From Pararge aegeria (Eukaryota > Arthropoda > Insecta > Lepidoptera > Nymphalidae), in the NCBI RefSeq assembly GCF_905163445.1, contig NC_053194.1:17464921-17528920 (forward strand): DNA of 64,000 nucleotides, written 5' to 3'. Each line of letters starts with the position of its first letter. The stretch's first letter is position 1. The notes beneath the pieces were generated by a model. The model did no database searches and had not been told where the DNA came from. It worked only from the letters and a program-made list of their open reading frames with translations. Shown here piece by piece: positions 47,501-54,699 of the stretch. Position numbers and translations under genes: made by a program.

Positions 47501-50500
47501 CTTTTATTAATATTGAAAAATTTAATTAGTGTTTTCTTCAACAAACAATTTTTTTAATCAATACAATTTTTTTTTTACCAAGAACGATTTTTAAACCTTG
47601 ATTGATTTTTTTTAAACCAAAACCGATTTTTTTTAATCCTAGACCGAATTTTTTTAAACCTAGGTCGATTTTTTAAACCTAGACCGATATTTAAAACCAA
47701 GACCGATTTTTTTTAACCAGGACCTATTGTTTAACAAAGACTTAATATGATGAAGATGATTTTGCTTTTATTAATATTGAACAATTTAATTAGTGTTTTC
47801 TTCAACAAACAAATTTTTAATGAATACAGATTTTTTTATCCAAGAACGATTTTTTAAACCTTGATTAATTTTTTTTAATCCTAGACCGATTTTTTTTAAA
47901 CTAAAGCCGATTTTTTAAACCTAGACCAATATTTTAAACATAGACCGATTTTTTAACCACGACCGATTTTTTAAACCAAGACCGATTTTGTTTTAATCGC
48001 GACCGATTTTTTTTTGATTCAATATCTGTTTTCCGAACAAGCTGTAGGCGCGGCGCGCGTGTTGGTCGGGCGCTAGCGCCGGTGCGGGCGCGGCGGGGCG
48101 GCGCGCGCGGGGCGTACCTCTGGAAGACGCAGAGCCAGCCGGGCGGCGCGGCGGCCGCCTCGTGCTGCCGCAGCGCCGCGTCCGCCGAGCGCGCCCAGCG
48201 CCGCCAGTAGCCGGCCGCCAGCGCGCCGCTGCGGAACGCGTGGCACAGCGTCTGCGGGACCACGCCGGCACTCAGCCACAGAGGAAAAACGGAACAGCCG
48301 AAGCTTCATACAAGCGCGCTACCATAGGTACACTACTACCAGCTTGAGGCGCGTGTGTCCGTGAGCACGGGCGCTGCGTCGCGTACGGAGAGCGATCGGT
48401 TTATACCGACTCGGCCTGTGCTCAAGCTCAGGGGCTGCAGTACACGTCGTGCGTCGTGTTTTCATTTAATTTTATAATATATAAATAAATAATAAATATA
48501 CTACGACAATACACACATCACCATCTAGCCCCAATGTAAGCGTAGCTTGTGTTATGGGTAATATAATACATATAAATACTTATAATATACAGATAAATAC
48601 CCAGACACTGAAAAACAATCATTTTCCAGCTGTGGGAATCGAACCCACGGCCTTGGACTCAGAAAGCAGGGTCGCTGCCTACTGCACCAATCGGCCGTCA
48701 ATTTTATGAATCCCTACTTATATTATAAATGTCAATGTAAGTTTGTTACGCTTTCACGCAAAAACTACTAAACCGATCCTCATGAAACTTTGTACACATA
48801 TTCTTGGAAGTGTTAGAAGTAATATAGGATACTTTTTATCCCGACATTAAGCTCGGTTCTTTTGGGAGAGGAGATGAAAGTGTTTGACGATTTTACACCA
48901 TAACTCCGGCTATTATTTATTAAATTGTATCCTCCTGTGCCAACCCTACTAAAATAGGTATCAATTTTGCTCGCTTCTTAGAAGCTTTGACTCTGTTCCG
49001 TTTCGTTAGGTATTCCCCCAATCGGTTTCAACGTAGCATCGTATTGGAACGCTAAATCACTAAAGTCTTTTTCGGTAAGGTGGTAAGGACCATGGCCGAA
49101 GCCTCCCCAGACTAGAACGTTAGTATAGAAGTTTCATACGCTATCAAAAAATCATTTGTATAAATATAATGTTTACCTGCATTTGTATGGTCATCTCCTG
49201 AACTGGAGACAGCGCGCAAGATTGATTCAAGAACTTCAGCTTCGCTTCGAGCAGATCTGTCAAATCGTCCAAATCATCGTCTTTCTTTTCTTCATTTAGA
49301 GTCTCACCCTTTGTAAAAGTTAAGCCATTTCCGTATTTTATAGTGCTAGGTCTTTTACTACCTTTATCCTCTTCATCTCCCTTTGTAAACCCTAAACCAG
49401 TCCTTTCACTTGAAAACCCTTCAATGAACTGAGAATATTTCGTAGTATACGACGGTAGTTCAACTTTCTCTACTTTTTTACGTTCCGGTAAAACTGAAAT
49501 TCTCAATTTCTTTTTACTTATATTTTCCTTCAGTTCTTTTGCATCCATTAAATAAAAGTTTTCTTTTTTTGCTACAATTTCTTTTTCTACTACCGCTGGT
49601 ACGGGTGGAGTTTCCGGCCTTGAATTTGGTTTAACATCACCTATATTTGCAGCACTCGGAAATAGACTACTAACTTTTTCTGATCCATTAACAGCGCTTG
49701 AAAATAAAGCTTTTAATTCTTCTAAAGGTGGTGTTCTACTATCACTACTTCTTGGTGAGACATTACCACTGTTGGTGTTAGATATAGCCTTTTCTTTAGA
49801 TTTGACTTTTGGCAGCTCACTCTTCTCAATTTCCTCTAGCAAATCGTCAATATCAACATTTGCATCCTTTGCATCGGCTTGAGGCGACGCGGTACTTGAT
49901 AACGATTCATCTTTTATAATCTGTTGTAATTCAGAAGGTAGTTCACCACCAAGTTTTTCTAATAGTTTAGCTTTATCTTTTAATCTCTTCAACAGTTCTT
50001 TTTCCTCTTGACTATCATCGTCTTGCAAAATGTCTTGATCTTTTATATCCTGTATTATTAGAGAGTTATTTTGTATATTATTTTCAATATTAATATCATT
50101 TTAAGATCAATTTAAGATTTTGATGATTTCATTGTGTACACTGACGCACATCAATACCGCTACAAGATTTCAATTTAAATACCGTACTGAAGAGCTTTAT
50201 TACACACCAAGGTAGCATTACACCAAGGTAGTTATAGACACTCTATAAAGAGTGAACTTTTAGTGGTGGATTGTGTTAGGTGCTGCTGGTGTTATTTGAC
50301 AAACCATGCTAGTTGTTGCATGCCATTGAGGCAGAAAAATAATTGATTTTATAATAAGACAACTGAACTTAGACAAACAACCTTGAAATCCACATTAACA
50401 TGTTATTTTATAGTAACATGCTCAATATTAAAGAGTTACAAACCAATAAATTGTTTTTTTAAATGTTCAGGTTGCACGTTGGTTTGTTTCACAATATATT

Positions 50501-53500
50501 AGCAACACCATCCGGTCCAAAGATAATTGATTAGACTATATAGGGCTGATATTCAGTTATGCAATTAACAAAAATGTATTGGAATGATGTGCAGCTTAAA
50601 TCAGTGACAAACAAAGCACCTCAGATTGAAAACTTTAACCATCACAGTGCTTGATAACATATCCAATGTAATTGAAAACCCCTTCTGGTATTGCTAGGTC
50701 TTGTGGCATATTTTCTTAAACCAGAAAACATGACAAGAGAGCATAAACAATACCATAAACCCAAGTGTAATAAAAAAACTTGATTATTACAAATGGCCAG
50801 ACTCTCACCTAAACTGAACTGCTATTTTTTAAGCAAATATCAGTGAGTTTTCTCATCATTGGTGCTACTTTTGTTAAATCAGAGTAAATACAAAAAATGG
50901 TTCAAAATTAAATCTAACAATAAGATAAAAATTTCATAAACATGTAAATATAAATACCTCATCAACAGCAACATCTGAGTTTTCTGCTTTAACCTGTTCA
51001 GCTACCGGCGATTCAGGTTTTTGCTCAACCAAAAGTTCAGGTGGTAATTCTGGGCCAATTGGTACTGTATAGTCTTGGTTCGGTGGTAGAGGAGGTCCAT
51101 ATTCCAAAACGGGTTTTGTTTTTTGCTTCTTTTGAGGGTGATTTGGCAGTTTAATTGGTGGTTTTGGTGGAGGTGGGGTTTTGGATGGTGTTTTTATAGA
51201 TTCATCATTTGAATCTGAGTCTGAATTGTTGTGGTAGGAGGTGATTAATTCGATTTTTCTGCAAATAAATTGATGATAACTTAAATGTAAGCTGTATAAA
51301 AAATTTAATTAAGATGTCCTGATAACCAGTGGCGTGCAAAGAAGGTATGCAAAGGGTATGCAGGTGATATAAAATGAAGAAAACCTCCAGTACAAGTTAT
51401 AAAAAACTTAAGAATATGCTTTGTGAGAGTTACAAAAAGCCTACCCATAAGTATTTATAACTTATATTGGAGATTTTGTTCATTTTATATTATCTGCATA
51501 CCCTGTGCATACCATCTATGCACGCCACTGCTAATAACTACAATAATTAAAATTAAATATGATTTTATTTTTCCTTTTATATATTTACAGTTGCTTCTTT
51601 TATATGTATTTTTCCCCTATTACCTCTAAAATCAATATATCTTGACTGAGAACACTAGATAGACGATAGGCAGACAATATCACTTTACCAGATTATATTA
51701 GTAGGACAATATGTGAGTATACACTTTTACAACATGATTCCTAAGAAAATACTTGACCTACCAATGCATACATTTAAAAAATGTGTAAAAACGCATCTAG
51801 TACAGCAAGGTTACTATACATTTGATGAATTCCTCAATGACAAGGTAGATTGGAAGCAGCCAGCCTCGCTCTCATCTCCCGCAAGATAGAAAAATGATTG
51901 TAAATGTTGATGTTGGAAAAGAGCAACTACTGAGTTTCTTGTCTTCTCTTCTCGGTAGAATCTGCTTTCCGAACCGGTGGTAGAGTCACTACAAACATAC
52001 ATACTTGACGTTCCAAAAGTGACTATAAAGTAGGCCTACTTGAAATAAATGAATTTGAATGTAAGTTTATTTGTTACGCTAAAAAAACTAATCTTTAGAG
52101 TTGGGTGATTTATCGTTATCAAAGTTAATGCAAACTTCGATAACCATAAATCATCATCATTTATTACTTACTCATCTTCTTCATCACTAACAGGCCTCTT
52201 CTTACTATTCTTGACAAGTTTATCCTTTAAAGAAGACTTGTTTTGTTGCTTGGTAGCTGACTTTGTGACTGGAGTGTTTGCTATTGCTTTGATTGGTGTA
52301 TTTTGTTTCTCAGCAAGAGCCTGTTGGTATAACTGCCATTCTTCTGCCGTCACCTCAGCTGAGCCTATAAAAAAATTGTTTCACTGTCATCATTGTCAAC
52401 CTATTAACTCCCACTGCTGGACATAAATGTCCTTTCTCATTACAAAGACGGGTTTGGATAGGCATAGACCCAAAAATCTGGCTGGCTTGTTAACACATAT
52501 TAGTGAGACAACTCCGGTATATAGGGATAGACGCAACTAATTAAAGTAACCAAAAAATCCAATAGTCTAAAATAGTTCAGGTTTAAACTTCAACCACTTG
52601 ACTGCCAGATGATTTTTAGATGGATTTTGAAGGTGATTCCCTTTTTATGGCAGAGTGAAATATTAAGATTAAATACTAAACTTTTTAATATTTATTATTT
52701 ATCTTGGCAGTGCTACATTACAAATATATTATGTGAAGTGACCATACTGCTACTTTTTCTATTTCTACTTCTTTTTTATGAATAGTCAAAATTTACCTGA
52801 AGTGTATAAATGTTGCTGTGCTAACTTTAGAGCTAGCAAATATTCCGGCGGAGCTTCCCAGGTCACTGCATTAGTTTGCTGATTCCAGTAATAAGTGAAA
52901 CCACTATTTTCATCATAGCAGGCTGACCAAGCTATGAACAGAACATATTTAGTAAATATTATTTACAAATCAAGAAACAAAAATTAATTGAGCTATGAAT
53001 GGAGTATTAGCAGGAATTTTTTCACATCCTCACTAACTCTAAATAATCTAATCCTGACTGAATTTTATGATTAGGTATGGTATAGTGATTGGGGTGCGTA
53101 GGAGGTGTGCTGTATACATGGCCAAGACCGCGCAGATTTTCTGACTTTATATATTAGCTATATATTAATATGTGAAGCAAAAACTTTGTACCCCTTTTAC
53201 GAACATTACACGGGTGGAGGGGTATTTCCCACACTTATTGTTTATATATAGGAGTGCTCATAGTTTTTAAATCAATTATGCATAAAACATTTATTAAATC
53301 AATAAAACACTTTACTCAGATGTATTTCAAATATACACGCATATATATTTCCATATCCTATTTACTTATAGTAAATAGTATATGGAAATGGTAGTAAATC
53401 AATATTATCATCATCGTTGCTGGCCCACTACAGGACACAGGTCTCCTGGCAGCATGAGGAAAGTTTAGCCCATTTTCAAACATGCTGGCTGCAAGTGGTT

Positions 53501-53919
53501 AAGCCAAATTAAGTACTAACCTAAACTCTTCACAGATTGTTATCTGTTAATTTTAGTTAATTCAAACTAGGTACATAATTCTGTTCATTGTTTTATTAGA
53601 CTAAAATAAAGAAATTTTTTTGGAGTATACATTTCTATGCAACTAAACTAGCGGTTTTTATTTAAGTATCAAATCAAAACCTTAACTTTGTCACATATAA
53701 ACGAGTAACATTAATTACAAAGGAGATAGAACTTTAATACTTACGACAATGTTGTATCGGCGCAGGGTGTATACCGGCATTAGCAGCTGTGAGTTGGCTG
53801 GCTTCATACACCGGCTCCATAGTTATGCTACTTTGTGCACGTTTTGAAGCCCCATCGTCAGATTCCTCGTCAGAATCGCCGTAACTTGCTATGAGCCCTA
53901 ACGGATTCCCTTTACTCAT
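38441..53919 (-). CDS. FNBP4: FNBP4 homologue, complete, 10 coding exons
   Basis: Homologue of formin-binding protein 4, a WW-domain scaffold that in vertebrates binds proline-rich formin segments. Coding exons in transcript order: 53745-53919, 52797-52931, 52172-52364, 50958-51258, 49177-50049, 48118-48251, 41365-41488, 40193-40375, 39379-39642, 38441-38536. Every junction has GT/AG and the phases agree, giving 2478 nt and 825 residues plus stop. Order seen: acidic N-terminus with a GDSDEESDD run; WW domain (W60, YYW 72-74, W83, P86); acidic/lysine-rich middle (about 170-560); second WW-like unit (W598 to P624); proline-rich block (646-706, again near 720); C-terminus with VSSLVAKWQ. This order and the C-terminal motif match FNBP4 as I know the family; human FNBP4 is longer, about 1000 residues. 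Exons 6 and 8 are much richer in GC than the rest. Function is inferred from the family. Confidence 0.9.
38690..38830. repeat. Copy of the CGCGAAAAGCAGGAG dispersed repeat
   Basis: Inverse orientation, TCCTGAGGATGCTCCGGTTT to TCAACTGCCTTTCGCGGAGT, in FNBP4 intron 9. Confidence 0.6.
38833..38930 (-). mobile_element. LINE 3' UTR fragment in FNBP4 intron 9
   Basis: Very short minus-strand copy of the FDEFLNDK-family UTR (ACCACCGGTTCGGAAGGCAG on the plus strand). It lies between the IR repeat at 38690-38830 and the WNALP fragment. Confidence 0.5.
38985..39231 (+). mobile_element. Short plus-strand 3' end of the WNALP-type LINE
   Basis: Plus-strand translation gives FRIRTAKIWNALPASVFTDT, then SSVYRHLQGKRSPS and a stop, followed by a short UTR and a 10-A tail near 39221-39230. 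It lies in FNBP4 intron 9, antisense to that gene. Confidence 0.7.
39379..39642 (-). CDS. FNBP4: FNBP4 exon 9
   Basis: Encodes QEQKIEIGDELLSFYNDIAA, the conserved ELxSFYxDIA-type segment of FNBP4, then a short PPPPPPP tract and a lysine/glutamate-rich, probably coiled or disordered stretch ending KVKRKSK. 264 bases, phase 0 at both ends. Acceptor TTTCAG, donor GTAACC. Confidence 0.85.
39930..40060 (-). mobile_element. SINE fragment in FNBP4 intron 8
   Basis: Minus copy with an internal deletion: CCATTTACCGGCCAACTACA, GAGAAGGGG, then directly AAAACGCACATAATTCTAGC and the head GGGCCATCACCGG. Confidence 0.55.
40193..40375 (-). CDS. FNBP4: FNBP4 exon 8, proline-rich
   Basis: Encodes 61 residues dominated by Pro and Ala (for example PPLPPMPPPAPQPPSEPPSPP), with one GWWASRA interruption. 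FNBP4 proteins have a proline-rich block here that can bind SH3 and WW domains. GC is extreme. Acceptor CCCCAG, donor GTGAGT, phase 0 at both ends, so skipping it would keep frame. A plus-strand poly-glycine open frame here is only the shadow. Confidence 0.8.
40575..41388. repeat. 46-bp tandem array built from a splice-donor boundary
   Basis: In FNBP4 intron 7, units with the core GACGTACCTTAGGCTCGGT (plus strand) recur with GTAC-equivalent positions at 41361 (the real exon 7 donor), 41317, 41271, 41226, 41180, 41134, 41088, 41042, 41010, 40964, 40918, 40871, then weaker to about 40608. Most steps are 44-47 bases; the step to 41010 is 32, a unit missing 14 bases. On the minus strand each unit reads GAGCCTAAGGTACGTCA, the last exon codons plus donor. 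Similarity decays with distance from the exon. Confidence 0.9.
41365..41488 (-). CDS. FNBP4: FNBP4 exon 7, degenerate second WW unit
   Basis: Continues the second WW unit as RSEGRYCYRRESDGFTQHEY. The aromatic strand is kept, but the second signature tryptophan is His (residue 621), followed by E-Y-P. The exon ends TEPK directly before donor GTACGTC. This end and the following 25 or so intron bases form the template of a 46-bp tandem array in intron 7. The open frame runs past this donor to 41185, so longer forms are possible. Confidence 0.82.
42115..42335 (+). mobile_element. tRNA-derived SINE in FNBP4 intron 6
   Basis: Plus copy with a shortened head: the A-box side runs GGCCGATTGGCCCGG straight into TTGGATTCCCACAACTGG. 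The tail is complete with GGGGCTAGATGGCGATGTG. Antisense to the gene. Confidence 0.65.
43566..43735 (+). repeat. Short GCCATCTGTCGGGCTGA-type repeat
   Basis: Starts ACTAGCTGACCCCAGCGCCA and runs through CGGCCCAGCCGTCTAGGAGG to a TATATATATATATAAAG end. Its layout (CTAGCTG start, simple-repeat end) parallels the larger repeat family. Lies in FNBP4 intron 6. Confidence 0.5.
45182..45583 (-). other. Unassigned ORF with a predicted membrane segment
   Basis: 133 codons inside FNBP4 intron 6, same strand. From an inner Met it reads MLRLKPSSSLAERILTHAFE, then NKPTILLLAPIVFWTVFYMY, which would span a membrane. The last 25 or so codons are SINE-derived (45165-45250), so any original protein is truncated. 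No family recognised; it may be chance or a relic. Confidence 0.2.
47480..48015. repeat. T-rich degenerate tandem array with a 267-bp duplication
   Basis: About twenty loose copies of a unit like CCGATTTTTTAAACCTAGA, roughly 20 bases each, directly downstream of FNBP4 exon 6. A larger block starting AATATGATGAAGATxATTTT at about 47480 recurs at about 47747, so the array was also duplicated as a whole. No coding potential. Confidence 0.8.
48118..48251 (-). CDS. FNBP4: FNBP4 exon 6, GC-rich, start of second WW-like unit
   Basis: A 134-base, very GC-rich exon in an AT-rich intron context. It encodes a helix (FRSGALAAGYWRRWARSAD) parallel to vertebrate WREGALNGNYLKRKL, then PPGWLCVFQ, which matches the PKGWSCHWDR start of the second vertebrate WW unit. 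Acceptor CCGCAG, donor GTACGC; it ends with two bases of an Arg codon. Alanine replaces many polar residues of the family, in keeping with the GC bias. Confidence 0.82.
48482..48702 (-). mobile_element. tRNA-derived SINE in FNBP4 intron 5
   Basis: Minus copy from AATATACTACGACAATACAC to the head GGGAATCGAACCCACGGCCT and CACCAATCGGCC. Confidence 0.7.
48710..48912 (-). repeat. Dispersed AATATTAGTAGGGAT repeat, truncated
   Basis: Only the AGTAGGGAT-proximal 200 bases, in FNBP4 intron 5, stopping after ACCATAACTCCGGC. Adjacent to a SINE at 48482. Confidence 0.6.
49177..50049 (-). CDS. FNBP4: FNBP4 exon 5, long acidic/lysine-rich exon
   Basis: The largest exon, 873 bases or 291 codons, phase 0 at both ends. 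It begins DIKDQDILQDDDSQEEKELL, includes IDDLLEEIEKSELPKVKSKE, and ends in a helix-like LTDLLEAKLKFLNQ segment that leads into exon 6. The last part corresponds to the vertebrate region just before the second WW unit (LTSKFEFLGINRQ in human, as I recall it). Predicted to be mostly disordered and charged. Acceptor TACAG, donor GTAAAC. Confidence 0.85.
50958..51258 (-). CDS. FNBP4: FNBP4 exon 4
   Basis: A 301-base exon encoding a Ser/Asp-rich run (NNSDSDSNDES), then a short proline stretch (TPPPPKPPIKLP) and an acidic tail. Acceptor TTTGCAG, donor GTATTT, phase 0 out. It is placed in the gene by exact phase agreement with exons 3 and 5 and by composition. No domain is recognised. Confidence 0.8.
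51327..51530. mobile_element. MITE with about 75-bp inverted repeats, FNBP4 intron 3
   Basis: A 204-bp fold-back element. The left arm begins CAGTGGCGTGCAAAGAAGGT and the right arm ends GCACGCCACTG; arms share GGTATGCAxAGGGTATGCAG, ATATAAAATGAA and TATAAGTTATAA-type segments. No coding content. A second, older copy lies at about 2195-2421. Confidence 0.75.
51720..52060 (+). mobile_element. LINE 3' end fragment in FNBP4 intron 3
   Basis: Plus-strand copy of the FDEFLNDK family. The RT end reads YNMIPKKILDLPMHTFKKCV, then GYYTFDEFLNDKVDWKQPAS, followed by the UTR and the TGAAATAAATGAATTTGAAT terminus. Antisense to FNBP4. Confidence 0.7.
52172..52364 (-). CDS. FNBP4: FNBP4 exon 3
   Basis: Encodes a charged segment following the WW domain. 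It starts GSAEVTAEEWQLYQQALAEK, is lysine-rich in the middle and ends KRPVSDEEDE, a basic cluster beside an acidic one that looks like a nuclear-localisation or phosphorylation patch (inference). Acceptor TATAG, donor GTAAGT; the exon ends with two bases of a Glu codon completed by exon 4. Confidence 0.85.
52797..52931 (-). CDS. FNBP4: FNBP4 exon 2, first WW domain
   Basis: This 135-base exon carries nearly the whole first WW domain. It shows the first tryptophan, DENSGFTYYWN in the middle strands, the second tryptophan in VTWEAPP, and then a helix rich in Leu, Ala and Gln. All WW signature positions are intact, so proline-rich ligand binding is expected. The acceptor is TAG before base 52931 and the donor is GTAAAT after 52797. 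Phases are 1 in and 1 out. Confidence 0.9.
53745..53919 (-). CDS. FNBP4: FNBP4 exon 1 (start codon)
   Basis: Encodes residues 1-58 plus one base. The chosen ATG (53917-53919) opens MSKGNPLGLIASYGDSDEES, which resembles the LLGAYADSDDDD stretch near the N-terminus of vertebrate FNBP4. Donor GTAAGT follows base 53745. The split codon completes as proline with exon 2, just before the first WW tryptophan. Confidence 0.85.
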
Positions 53920-53974
53920 GTTGCATTAGGCAAAGACTAAGAATATTGAGACCAATACAAATTAAGTACAAAAA

Positions 53975-54013
53975 TTACTCGGAATTGCGAAAATATTTTA
54001 GTTTCTTAGCCAT
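53975..54013 (-). other. Possible upstream ORF in FNBP4 leader
   Basis: A 12-codon reading frame with its own stop, starting at an ATG with A at -3 and G at +4. It lies 55 bases before the FNBP4 start. If transcription starts upstream of it, it could reduce translation of the main frame. Whether the mRNA leader includes it cannot be seen. Confidence 0.3.
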
Positions 54014-54045
54014 GTCGCTTCGCGAAAAGGTATTTTTTTACTTTG

Positions 54046-54071
54046 TGATCTGTCACCTGTCAGCTGTCACT
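54046..54071. promoter_or_regulatory. Clustered CTGTCA motifs upstream of FNBP4
   Basis: Three CTGTCA hexamers lie within about 25 bases (TCTGTCACCTGTCAGCTGTC), roughly 130 bases before the FNBP4 start codon. TGTCA is the core recognised by TALE homeodomain factors. The clustering and position suggest a proximal promoter element, but the site is short and this is inference. Confidence 0.25.
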
Positions 54072-54374
54072 TCTGTTAGTAATTCTGCCACAGATTATCA
54101 TGATTCTTTTTCTACTCTAATTTCTGACCATAACAACATTGACACAAAAGATTAGAAACGAAGTTTGGTGATAAATTTCAGGATCTGATATTTAAATCAT
54201 TTGTATTTCTGGTGGGAGCTGTAAAATACCAAATTTTATTTTGTTTCATATTATTTTTACTTTTTTTATTTTCTTTCTAGGTTTCAATTCGATCGTATTG
54301 TGTTCGTACGACTTTTATTTTCTTATTATATTTTCCCGTTTTTATGATAATAATATATGCGTAATTCGTATTGG

Positions 54375-54665
54375 ATACAAGCAGGCGTTACTTTGCGGAA
54401 ATCCATGATGTATTATGAAAATTAAGCTTAATTTGCTATACTCCGCGAAAAGCAGGAGAATCTGTACTTATGGTTTAATTTATAATTTCTTCAATCTTTA
54501 TGCTCCACACCAAACAGATCTTCGGCAATTTACCTCTACGCACGTTTCGCTCCGAAACCGGAGCATCCTCAGGAGATGTTGACTTTGCAATGAAAAATTG
54601 TGACTTAACAATTATTCATTGTTAAGTCAAGACATTGTGGAAGATCTGTTTGGTGTGGAGTAAAG
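54375..54665. repeat. Dispersed repeat with CGCGAAAAGCAGGAGAATCTG
   Basis: Most complete of six copies. Blocks in order: AGGCGTTACTTTGCGGAA, ATTAAGCTTAATTTGCTATA, CGCGAAAAGCAGGAGAATCT, CCAAACAGATCTTCGGCAAT, CGCTCCGAAACCGGAGCATC, and a small stem CTTAACAAT/ATTGTTAAG. The right end (AGATCTGTTTGGTGTGGAGT) is the inverse of an inner block, so the element folds back. Other copies: 9140-9275, 13725-13860, 23765-23985, 33480-33675, 38690-38830. Class unknown. Confidence 0.65.
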
Positions 54666-54699
54666 TAGATTTTCAAGAAAATGCCTGAAGTGAAGAATT

